This document shows positions 1 through 9,990 of a stretch of DNA of 64,000 nucleotides, one piece after another. Source of the DNA: Puccinellia tenuiflora (Eukaryota > Streptophyta > Magnoliopsida > Poales > Poaceae); contig QRDG01000346.1 in the NCBI GenBank assembly GCA_012064385.1, positions 475,880-539,879 of the forward strand, given 5' to 3'. Within the stretch, counting starts at the first letter, position 1. Every line of letters begins with the position of its first letter. Both the position numbers and the translations under genes were made by a program. A model generated the notes under the pieces. That model saw only the letters and a list, made by a program, of their open reading frames with translations. It was not told the origin of the DNA and ran no database searches.

Positions 1-1382
1 TTTGGAAGAGAGAGGCATTCAAGATTGTTGAGGATATGGTCGTCTGAATAACAGTGCATTGTGCATGCTATTCGTACGATTTTTGCTTGATAGTATGGAT
101 AATTTACATTGAGTTACCATTTTGCATATGCTTGCTTGTTTGTTTAAAGTTCATAATATATTTTTTTAGTTTCTTAAGAAATCAATAGAAAACATGGCTA
201 GGGAAGGGAACCTGTTCTGTTCTTGAATCTTGATCATCAGATAGTTTAATTATTTATTGGAAGCAGAGGTTGAGAGGTGGGGGCAGTAGTATTTAGGTGA
301 AGGCTTATATTAGTTATGTTAATGAGTGTTATCTAGATTCACAACTTGTTTGATATCAGAAAAATATCAGTTCTTTGTCTTGCATTGGTCTGTGCATTCA
401 GTATGCTAAGATTGTTAGGATTCTGGTGAGCAGTCCTGTTTTCGTCAACAACATGTTCGGTCCAATATGCATTTGTATGTATCGAGATTCGAGAACAGTA
501 GTAACTATCAGGTAATGTTATACTTGAACTTGCCTGTGGAGCAATCTTGTTGTATGGACATGTAGTGTGAAAGGTGCCGTTCTATTTTCATCAAGTGCAG
601 ACCCAAAATTGGTTTTCTGCAGAAATTTCATCATTGAGACTTGCCTCTGAGGCAGTCTTTTTTTCCCGTCAAGTGCAAACCCAGAGCTATTTTTCTGCCG
701 AGTTTTTATCGTTGAAACTGGAAATGTGGCCCGAGAGACTTTCTTTTCAGCTAATGCCTATTCCAGGAAGTCAATAGAGAGTGAACCATGGTATTTTGTG
801 GAGTATCTGTCATGCTATCCTATGTGCTGTTCTAATGTATACTATGCTGATAGTTACAATGCTAAGTTCTGTACTGAACTTTAATTAACATATCCTCTTT
901 CTTTTCCATATGCCCTTCATCATCATCAGCATCTTATTAATCTGGATGCTCAGAGTAGCTGACAAACACTTGCTGCTTCGCGTGTAATAAGTCATTGTCT
1001 GCAACTTTCTCTCAGCACTCGAACTGGTTTTGATGTCGGAATAGTCGTTGAATTTTGTGTGGTCAAGCTGCTCTAGTACTGATGTGTATGTCGCTACCTG
1101 TCGTTGCAAGATCGAATTTTTATTCAAATACCTATGTCTATCCAATATCCATGTTATGGTGTAAAGATTCCATTTTTTTCGTACTTGATAGTGGGGGATT
1201 ATAGAAAGGGGTTTGGGGATTACATCCCCTCAAAACCTCTAGTACCAAACAAGGGTTGGTCAGTGGTCAAGTTGAATGTTTCTAGCCTTGATTGTGTTTT
1301 CAGTAAGTGTTGTCTTGGCCAGTGATTGCTTCGTTAGAAGCAGCATGGTAAATCCTCTGAATTGACCCATGCAGATATTAGG
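1..1382. other. Upstream flank of the Sec20 gene
   Basis: Single-copy AT-rich sequence, not present in copy B. Bases 3-47 read in one frame to a stop and could be the tail of an upstream exon, but this is too short to support. Around 574-777 a motif containing GTGCARACCCA occurs twice in a degenerate direct repeat. No promoter element could be fixed. The 5-prime UTR of Sec20 should lie here. Confidence 0.4.
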
Positions 1383-4300
1383 ATGGACGAGGTCACACAA
1401 GCTGTTGAAAACCTGAAAAAGGATTGGAGCCAAGTAGTTACACAACTTGAGGTGTGCATTGCTGCAATTGAGTCATGTGGGAAGATGGGAAAAGGGACAG
1501 AAGAAGCAAACTCTCTTCCTAGATTGAATGGTTCTGCACAGGATGCACTGCAATTACTCAATGCATTGCAGTGCAGGCTTGATCTTCTAGCAGAGCAGCT
1601 ACCCAGTTTTGAGGAAGTACAGTCTGGCCAGGCAACCTTACGGTCATGGAAGGAACAATATCAGAAGTAGGGTATTCTTAGATTTTTTTTCCTTTTTGTT
1701 TGCTTTGTCTTTAGTTTTTGCAACTCATTTCGTGTTTCAGGCTGCGTGCGCGCCTCAGGAGTGCTAACTTACAAGCAAAAGCAAACATTAAGAAAGCTGC
1801 GGAAGAAGAGGTCTGTGATTTCTCTTCAGAGTATGCTCCAGTATTTAACTATTTATTGCCTGAGCAATGCATGCTTGCCTGTAATTTAAGGCACTCTCAC
1901 ATTTTAATTGCGTCTTTTTCCAGAGGGAGCTTCTTCTGGGAGGTGGAGAAGAGTCCACCATCCGAAGGCGCAATCTCCAGTAAGCTGATCATATGAAGTA
2001 TTTTTCCTGTTATTATATATTAGGAATATTTGAGAGGTTAGCTGCAGAATGTGTTTCATGATCTATTCATTTTCATGGGGAGTCCTTGCAAACATAACAC
2101 CGCAAAAGGCCTACAAAGGCATCAGTTATTTATTTAGCTAAAGTAACAAGTATGTCTCCCCAACTGGGACCACTGAAAATGTCTACTTGACTCGCTGAAC
2201 TATTTGACCCCCTTATCTTGCCGTTGGTAGTTCAGCTGACTAGTTTTGTTGACTGGAGGTCGTTTTGTCACACTAGCAGCTTACACTGAAAATGTCTACT
2301 TGACTCATTGAACTATTTAACCCCCATAGCTTACCTTTGGTGGTTCAGCTGACTAGTTTTGTTGAATGTTGACTGGAGGTTTTTTCGTCACACTAGCAGC
2401 TTACATCATGGATATTTGCCAGGGTAGCATCCCAGTCAATAAGCAGTAGCAAATAAAAATAAAATATGTCCTCTTCTCCCTCATCTTCTGTCTACTGACC
2501 TGCCTGTCATCCGCGCCAGAACCCCCATCGATGGCATGCTCAGTCAGACTGCTGGGAGCAACTGTAACAGTATTGTGGAAATTCGAGATTTAGTTAAGAT
2601 TTATGCAACCCCAAGCACATATCCTATCTTGGAGCATGCCAATATGCAAACTCGATTTGTTATCTGGAGAAATCATATCAAGGATACCATTTTTTTTAGA
2701 TTGGAGGCATCAAGTACCCACAACAAATAATGAAGAACCTCAACTAATTGAATCCGATGCACAAATCAGAAGGGTTCAGGAAATTGAGTAATGAAAATAA
2801 GAAGCGAAATAAGAACATGCCTAGAAAGAAAAGAAAAGCACATAAATTTGGTCACAACTCTTGTGCTTGAACGTGGATTCTGTCTCGCTAGGCTGCTGGA
2901 GTGATCAACAAGCTTGGTTGCACAGTAGGCACAACCAAACAGATGCCATTGTTGGATTCCACAATGAGCTCGTGTGAGTCATCACAGTTGGAGTCTTGGA
3001 GACAATGAGTGCACAGGACGGGACATTCAGCTGGCTTGTTATGACCGTATCGCTGTAGCAGCAGCACCAACTTCCATGTATGTATTATGCTAATTCAGTC
3101 CCTGCAGGCATTTGAACTCGCTAGGGTTTCTTTTCATTGAACACAGAGAGAATTTAACAGTATGGGCCTCCGAGGAGGCGGGTTACATGAACAAAATAAG
3201 AAACTAGTGGACGTCCCAGGTCGTCGGTATGATCAGTCCTAGGCCGGTGGCAACCAGCCCTGACCCAAAGGGTCACTTCGCCTCTGGTTCTCTCCAAGAG
3301 CAGGGCAATGGATGGTTGATCGCCGTCGAACACACAGGAGTTGCGCTGTTTCCAGATCATCTAGGCCGTCAGGTGTGTCACCGAGGCGAGGCCCTTGCGC
3401 ATAGGCTTGGAGATCGTCTGCTTGGCTTGCAGCCACCAGTCATTGAGGGTTGGCGTCCTGGTCCGGTGGTCGACAGGTCAGGCGAAGCCAATGGAGCGTC
3501 TCGTGTCAGATCTGCCACGAGAAGGGGCAAGAGACCAGCAAGTGGTGCATTGTTGATATTACTAGGGGTGACAGGCACGGCGATGTTAACCGTCGATACA
3601 GTCAGAGGAGGGGATAAAGACAACTTATTGTTATGTAAACTATGGAATGTGGTCAATCAGTTATGAATTGTTGTGTTAATAAAATAAAAATTACTGTATT
3701 TGGTTATGGATCCCATCACCTCAACATACTTCTCTTGCTTTGAACATAAAAATATTGCACTAATCAAAGGACCATCTTCCGATATTCATTATGTTTCTCT
3801 ACAGAATGCTAACCTACTAAATGATGCAGGACAAAAGCTGGGATGACATCCGCTGCAGAAAGTATTACTGAGAGCCTACGCCGATCTCGGCAGATGATGG
3901 TTCAGGTTAGCACTCCTGCTCGCTTAATTGATATTCTGTATGCTAATCGGAAGTTCAAAAGTATTTTTTTGTATGTCGACAGGAAGTGGAAAGAAGTGCT
4001 AATACCTTGTCAACGTTTGGTAAGTTTTCATGTGATTAAGCCTGTGTTCAGGAAACTCAATTGTATATTCCCTTTCTGGAAATACTAAATTCCAAACTTT
4101 GCTCACATCTCTTGAAAAGTATTGATTTGTTTCTTTCTAGTTATTCATGTGCTGGATCACGATAGACAAAATAAAGGCTGCCCATAGATATTTGGGATGA
4201 CCCGTATTTAGTTAAGAGCATTTAAGGCTGAGCTTTCCTAACAAATGTGTTGTTATTCCATGGTAGAAATTTACGCTATTATTAGGAAACTATGGCACAG

Positions 4301-5232
4301 TCCTGTGCTTCTTGTTGCTCATATGAATAAAAACTATTCTTTTCTGCTACTCTAATGCATTTTAGAACTATCAAGGCCAAGTTGTGAGCTAATTTACAAA
4401 ATTATGCAGACGAATCAACAAGTGTTCTTCGGAATGCTGAAGGCGAATATCAAGGACACCGCTCTTTGCTGATGCGTACCCGTGGTTTGCTCTCCACGAT
4501 GCAACGACAAGATGTTCTTGATAGGTAGGTACCATCAATCTTTGGTAGAGCTCAAAACCAGCCTTATTACCAATGGCGTATGATGTGGTCATACAGTCTG
4601 CATATAGGGCACGTTTGGTTGGGAGCCACACTTCACCAAATGTTAGGCAGCCAAGCGTGGCAAGTGTTTGGTTGCACCAACAGTTGTGGCTTGGCACACT
4701 TTCTTAGTCACTTACCCCACTTGTCATAGAGTCATTTCCTAGCCAAATTTTGCCACAAGGTTGGCAACTAATTTGTCCGCCACAAAAACTGTGGCATGAC
4801 ATACTTGTGGCCCAAAAGTGTGGCAAAGTGTTGAGGGCAACCAAACATGCCCATAGTTTTCCAGTCAGACAAAACTACATAAGAACCGAAGCAAATGGGT
4901 TTAAGTGACATACCTACAGCTGTTGTATTATGCGTTTGATTTCTTATCTGCAAGACAAGTTTCTGCCTGTGTAGCGGCAATACTTTCTGGGTTGTGTGCC
5001 AATTGCTAATTAGATCTGTTTCAGGATCATCCTGACAATTGGGTTCTTGATTTTCTCCCTGGCGGTTCTTTATGTTGTCTCGAGACGTATTGGTCTGTTG
5101 ACACTGCAAAGGAAGCTGGCTGATGCCATCAGATCGGGCTCAATATCAGCCGAAGACATCATACCTAAAGTGCACCATGGAACTGCCCCACCAATTGCAC
5201 CTACTGCTCCTCCCGTTTATGATGAACTGTGA
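1383..5232 (+). CDS. SEC20: Sec20-family SNARE (BNIP1/Sec20 type), complete copy A
   Basis: Seven exons with GT-AG introns: 1383-1666, 1741-1810, 1924-1979, 3830-3905, 3983-4019, 4410-4524, 5025-5232. They sum to 846 nt, giving 281 aa. The start MDEVTQAVE is used because it is the conserved N-terminus of plant Sec20 proteins; an in-frame ATG at 1362 is less likely. Residues about 1-135 form a helical N-terminal domain containing ERELLLGGG. Residues 138-212 form the SNARE region (TSAAESITESLRRSRQMMVQ to STMQRQDVLD). Residues 214-231 are one hydrophobic anchor. In the family this is a Golgi-to-ER retrograde SNARE on the ER, with the C-terminus in the lumen. The tail ends in VYDEL, which resembles the ER retrieval signal of yeast Sec20. 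Introns 3 and 6 carry transposon remains. All phases close, so the gene looks functional. Confidence 0.9.
2172..2404. repeat. Two-unit tandem repeat in Sec20 intron 3
   Basis: Units 2172-2284 (113 bp) and 2285-2404 (120 bp) share most bases, from ACTGAAAATGTCTACTTGAC to CACTAGCAGCTTAC. In copy B the first unit is interrupted by the Harbinger-type insertion at 32113. Confidence 0.85.
3154..3570 (-). mobile_element. LINE 3-prime remnant in Sec20 intron 3
   Basis: The minus strand encodes pieces typical of the C-terminal end of plant L1-type ORF2, spread over more than one frame: a WKQRNSCVFDG segment (from 3360 down) and, upstream, LCARASPR/VAASQADDLQAYAQG. The frames are broken. No reverse transcriptase core is present, so this is a 5-prime truncated fossil. 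The same copy is at 35242-35650. Confidence 0.6.
4607..4852. mobile_element. Tourist-like MITE in Sec20 intron 6
   Basis: A 246 bp element with inverted ends: GGGCACGTTTGGTTG on the left and CAACCAAACATGCCC on the right. The interior has further inverted CCACA/TGTGG motifs. Target duplication is not clear. It is shared with copy B, so it predates the duplication. Confidence 0.65.
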
Positions 5233-5809
5233 TTCATTTCCATCCCTTGTTTATACATTGCAATCAGAAGCAAGCTAAGCTCACCTTTGAGATTTCTTAT
5301 TTCTTGGTACATGTCGTCTGAAGTAGCATTTGTCTGAAGCTAAACTGGTGCACTGACCTGCTGCCACACTTGGTTGAAATCGGACTATACTGTGTAAGCA
5401 GCTGAGAACTGGAACGTATATAGAGTTATTAAAAATGCACCTTTCCTACCCCCTATGGCATGTGCTTGTTTAGTGCAAAATGACTCGTATACACGCACAC
5501 TGTCATCTAATTTCTACTCTGCAGTTGCCAAAAATTGACGAAGGGTAATTGGTGGTTGGTTCTATATGAATTTCAAACTAAAAATTAAATAGGTAATAAT
5601 ATCAAAATAAACTTAAGAATTTGATATCTAATCAAAACTTTGGAGATGCAATAGCGGAGAACCTGAGAATGGGTTACCTCCCTATGGCAAAAGAGGAATC
5701 ATGCAACATATATTGAGATGTACTTTTTGTTGGGCGTACGATTAAAGATTGATCGGATTAGAGCAGAGAGTAGCCTGTAAAATTGAAAGTAACAAAATCA
5801 CGGTAAGTA
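5233..5809. other. Sec20 3-prime UTR and AT-rich spacer
   Basis: Follows the Sec20 stop. No other gene is seen. The 3-prime UTR probably occupies the first 200-300 bases; no clear AATAAA is seen close to the stop. Confidence 0.4.
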
Positions 5810-5968
5810 CTCCATCCGTTTCACAATATAAGATGTTTTAGGTAGTTCATATGTTGTCTAGATTCGGACTAAAAGTAGTGTACATATACACTAAAACATG
5901 TCTAGATACATCTGTCACACTTTTCATTTGTAAAAATTAAAAAAAATTATATTTAGGAACGGATAGAG
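5810..5968. mobile_element. Stowaway-like MITE
   Basis: A 159 bp element with CTCCATCCGTTTC at the left, its imperfect inverse GGAACGGATAGAG at the right, and TA on both sides. This is the Mariner-type Stowaway signature of grasses. In copy B (about 37893-38047) the left end has been altered. Confidence 0.75.
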
Positions 5969-6022
5969 TATGTGATAATTCGTACAGACTTTGGGGGCAA
6001 CAATCCACGAACTCCGATTTTG

Positions 6023-6410
6023 CTAAAAAAAGAAAAAAAAACGAACTCCGAGTGGGAAGGAGAAGGAGCTGGTGGCGAGGCTGCGGGCATCTTCTCCGCT
6101 GCAGTTCGTCACTCCCGGTCCGGCCCTTGTGCAGCCACCGTCTGACGCGACAACGCCGCCTCGTTCCGAGCTGGGTGCAGCTACACCGGGACGGCAACTC
6201 TGCAAGTGCAGCAGCAGCACGTTTTCCACGTCCGAGTCCGACAGCCAAATGCAGCAGATGGCAGAGGTCACTTGGTCGGGCCAGCAGCAGCACGTGGCGG
6301 AGGCAGCTCCCTGCAGTCCTCTTCACGCGACTGATTCCATGGCTCACTCGATCGAAGATTACCAATTCAGTACGGTATATGATTTCGTTATTCCAGCTAT
6401 CTAAAAGAGT
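6023..6410 (+). other. GC-rich ORF of unknown nature
   Basis: A GC-rich island inside AT-rich DNA holds a 110-aa frame at 6072-6404 (begins MARLRASSPLQF). It is kept in copy B as part of a 140-aa frame at 38065-38487. No domain is recognised. Overlapping frames on both strands are equally long, so it may be a captured exon or chance. No introns or partner exons were found. Confidence 0.25.
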
Positions 6411-6437
6411 ATTGCATAAATTAAATTATTTCCGATC

Positions 6438-6920
6438 GTTATTTTTTTAACAAGAAGATTGTAAGAAAAATAAATATCGACTGGATAAGTGGGACGTGGT
6501 TTGCTGACCAAAAGATCTTGGGGGCTTGGTATTCATGACCTACAGGTTAGAAATATTACCCTACTAGGGAAACGACTCTTTAAAATTCTTACTGAAGATG
6601 GTGTTTGGCAAACCCTTCTAAAAAGAAAATATGTTGGCTCAAAAGTTTTGTCTCAAGTTTATTGAAAACCTGGCGACTCGTATTTTGGGCCGGTCTAATG
6701 GCGACGAGAAATCATTTCTCCCGCTTTGGATCATTCATAATTAAAGATGTCTCGGAATTTCGTTTCTGGGAGGATAGGTGGTTGGGTAATGCCACCCTCC
6801 GGGAACAATACCCAGCTCTATATAACATTGTCTGTCACAAGAGTGTTACAATCTATACGGTTATGGAGTTTTCTCCGCCAAATGTGACGTTCAGACGTGA
6901 TTTATTTGGCCCCAAATTTG
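6438..6920 (+). pseudogene. LINE ORF2 fragment (post-RT region), copy A
   Basis: Translated pieces in several frames match the L1-type LINE reverse transcriptase C-terminal half known from Triticeae: LGGLVFM, then FRFGSF-like HFSRFGSFIIKDVSEFRFWEDRWLG and LREQYPALYNIV, then FSPPNVTFRRDLFGP. Frameshifts and stops break it. It ends abruptly at about 6916, where copy B continues with another 1.3 kb. The part 6438-6719 is missing from copy B. Confidence 0.75.
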
Positions 6921-8526
6921 CTGGTCCCTTCCCGCCAGCGAAAGTGGGCCACGACCCCCCCCCCCCCCTTCAAAACTGCAAATAATTTTCCGGGCCTACT
7001 CTGTTTATTTCCTAGTACTATTTGAGTAGCTTGTCAGTCAAGCACATGCGAGTAAGGAGAAAGAGGCATCCACGCATTGGGTTTCTGGTCTCCTATATCT
7101 CGATTGTTTATTGGCTGTGTGACTGTGTACACGATGGGGCCTGGTGGGCAGTGATCAAATCAAATAGCAGTAGCAGGTTCGTTTTTCTTCTAACTCGGGG
7201 TTCGGGCCATCCACTGATTTTTTATGTTTTTCCTTGCGGTCATCACGGGATCTTTGGGTTAGCTCCTCTTTTTGTTACCTCAGGGAAAATCCAAATTTCT
7301 ATCAACGATTCCCACCCAACTCTGGAATGACTCTCCCCTCTCTCCCAATTCTAATGTAAAAATTGATGCTGGCCATGTCAAAAAAAAAAAATCGCTGCTG
7401 GCCATAGGTGGATCTTGGAAGAAAAAGTTTCCTATCTTACTGTGTAAATAAATAAATTAAGTGCATTTTAAGCTTGAAAATTGTCTCTTCATGTTATGAA
7501 TAAAATTACAGCGAAATTAGTGTGAATAGTTCATTTGTCGGTCGTTTTTTTTTGCCCCCTCTATGCTTTTCGTCACGCTCCGCCACTGTACACCAGGGAG
7601 CAGATCCCCGACCTAAAGCTGAGAATGGTTTTAATTTAATCGGGTTGGATGGTTCGGTTTCTTCTTTTGGTTCTGATTGGTTCGGTTGTAAACGGGCTGA
7701 CTTGCCGAACAGTTGGTTCAGTTTTGGGTTTGTGAGAAAAGCGGGTGGGTGTGGTTAGTTATGGGGCTAAACAGTTTTAGGGAAACTTACTCAGACTTAT
7801 AGTTAAAGACCCGGTTATTAGGATGGGTGAGAGCAGTTTTTCTATCATAGCTAGCCAATCGTATGTCAAAAGAATAAAAGAAAAACTAGCAGTGCTAGCT
7901 GCTACTAGGTGTGCATCAATTAGTAGAGGCCGTCGCCGGGAAGGGAGAGGGCGTCGGTTTCTCCGGGCGATGTTAGGTTGCTGGCTGTCCGGTTCCGACG
8001 GTGGCGGCGCAGAACGGTGGCTTCTCCACGGTGCTCGGCAACGGATCTGGGAGCGGATCTCGGCGACGGATTTGGGACTCCTGCAAAGGCGGCGGCTGGC
8101 TGTGATCATCCTTGACGGCGACGGCGGTGAGAACGAGGGGAGGGCATTTCTCGAGCTCGGAGAGCTAAAGGCAGCGAACAGGTTCGGTAGCAATCACGGC
8201 TCGCCGGCCCAGCCTCCACGGTCGCTGTCGTCACGCGCCGCTCCTCGTCCCAGTGGCCGCGGCCACCGCCGTCGAGCGCCGCTCCCGTGTGGCTTGCCGT
8301 CGCGCGCACCTCGCCAGCCAGGCCTCCGCAGCTCACCGACAGCTCACCGGCCCTGCGTTCGCGGCCGCCGCTGTCGCTCGCAGCTTGTCGGCCAGGCGTC
8401 CACGGCTGGTGCCGTAGGCTGAGGCTCTACGAGACAACCGATTGGGCGCGTCGGGGCTGGAGATGAGGTCGAGGAGCATCCGCCATCGGGGCCAGCGCGC
8501 TCCGGTCAACCGCATGATGTACTTAT
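6921..8526. other. Spacer with C-run and GC-rich block, no gene recognised
   Basis: Shared with copy B (about 40030-41620). It contains a C homopolymer near 6955-6968, AT-rich DNA to about 7900 and a GC-rich block at 7930-8510. Long frames exist on both strands of the GC-rich block but none matches a known family. It ends at the Copia insertion site. Confidence 0.5.
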
Positions 8527-8964
8527 TGTTATTTCTGTTGCATCTAGTCTAGATAGATCACGGCTAACTCTTTAGGGTTCTACCCTTTCTACTGCTTGAT
8601 ACCGAGAGAGAGAGAGAGAGAGAGAGAGGTCGGCGTGTCTACCTTCACCGGGGAGTGGCACCGAGCTCGAGCTGCCGGAGGCCATGGTGGTGGTGAGTGA
8701 GCGCGGTGTGGTGCTGATGCGTGGATGAGTGCGGCGGCGGTGATGCTTCCCGTGGCCTAGCGCTAACCCTAGATCGGTAGGGGTATCGGTGGGGTGCTGG
8801 GCAACACGGTGAACCTCGTACCTTGTGCCCCCGGCCCCCACCCTGTTAATATAGCGCAGCCACAGGGGCCCACCAACCAGAAGAGGGTTGGGCGCCCCCG
8901 ATCAGGGCGCGTTTGACCTAGGTTCGTGTGACCGTTGGGTCACGCCGTGGAGATCGACCTAACA
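8527..8964 (-). repeat. Copia 3-prime LTR
   Basis: 438 bp. Read by eye it matches the other LTR except for a longer GA microsatellite around 8603-8629. The purine tract (minus strand AGGGGGAGAA) abuts it at 8965-8980. Confidence 0.92.
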
Positions 8965-8980
8965 TTCTCCCCCTAGATCT
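8965..8980 (-). other. Polypurine tract of the Copia element
   Basis: On the minus strand an AGGGGGAGAA run lies directly before the 3-prime LTR, the usual place for plus-strand DNA priming. Confidence 0.75.
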
Positions 8981-9150
8981 CATCTTTACTTTTTCTTTTT
9001 ACTTTACTCATTTCATCACAAATCAATACATAGAGCATGTTTCATCATCTCAGCTCAATTGCCGATAGAATCAGACAGCCACAATGTACCTCTCTGTTTT
9101 GAAACAAAACCTTTTACTTTTGGGCCTCTTATGATCCAGGATCATAGGCT

Positions 9151-9990
9151 CTACCTTAAACCCATGCCGGCTAAGTGTTCCTTGAACACATTGGGAGGTA
9201 AGCCTTTCGTTAGCGGATCCGCAAGCATATCCTTTGTCCTTATATGCTCGAGACTTATAGTGTGATCCTGGATTTTGTCCTTCACAACATAATACTTTAT
9301 CTCTATTGGCTTTGTTGCATTACTCGACTTGTTGTTGTGAGCATAGAATACTGCGGGCTGGTTTTCACAGTACATCTTTAGTGGTTTGTGAATACAATCC
9401 ACCACCTTCAAGTCGGGTATAAATTTCTTTAACCATATCGCCTGCCCCGTGGCCTCATAACATGCTATAAATTCTGCATACATCGTTGATGATGCAACAA
9501 TCGACTGTTTGGAGCTTCTCCATGAGATAGCTCCCCCTGCAAGGGTGAACACATATCCAGACATGGATTTTCTATCATCTTTATCCCCCGCAAAATCTGC
9601 GTCTGAGTACCCTCTTATCTCTAGGGAATCAGATCTTTTATATGTTAGCATGAGGTCCTTTGTGCCTTGCGCATAACGCAAAGCTTTCTTTGCCATCTTC
9701 CAGTGCTCTAAGCCTGGATTTGATTGATATCTACCCAGTACCCCGGTAACAAATGCTAAGTCAGGGCGAGTGCACACTTGTGCATACTGTAAGCTTCCAA
9801 CAGCCGAAGCATATGGTACTGACTTCATTTGATCGATCTCATATTGATTTTTGGGACATTGAAATTTCCCAAAACTGTCGCCCTTGACTATAGGAGCAGG
9901 TGTGGCATTACTCGCATGCATATTATATTTCTTTAGAACCTTTTCTAAATATGCCTTTTGCGAGAGTCCTAACACTCCATTTTTTCTATC
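9151..9990 (-). pseudogene. Copia RT end and RNase H, downstream of an in-frame stop
   Basis: In frame with the upstream pol ORF and separated from it only by a TGA at 9991-9993. It contains the RT tail (LSQKAYLEKVLKKYNM) and Copia RNase H (GYSDADFAGDKDDRKSMSGY, ISWRSSKQSIVASST). Where the family usually has an acidic residue in the ST-x-E-A-E motif, this copy reads STMYAEF, so a catalytic glutamate seems to be replaced by tyrosine. Confidence 0.85.

Noticed and set aside
1718..1996. 92-aa frame across Sec20 exons 2 and 3
   Set aside because: It reads through intron 2; GT-AG sites give the conserved AAEEERELLLGGG join instead.
3229..3666. 145-aa plus-strand frame in Sec20 intron 3
   Set aside because: Antisense to the LINE remnant, with no support of its own.
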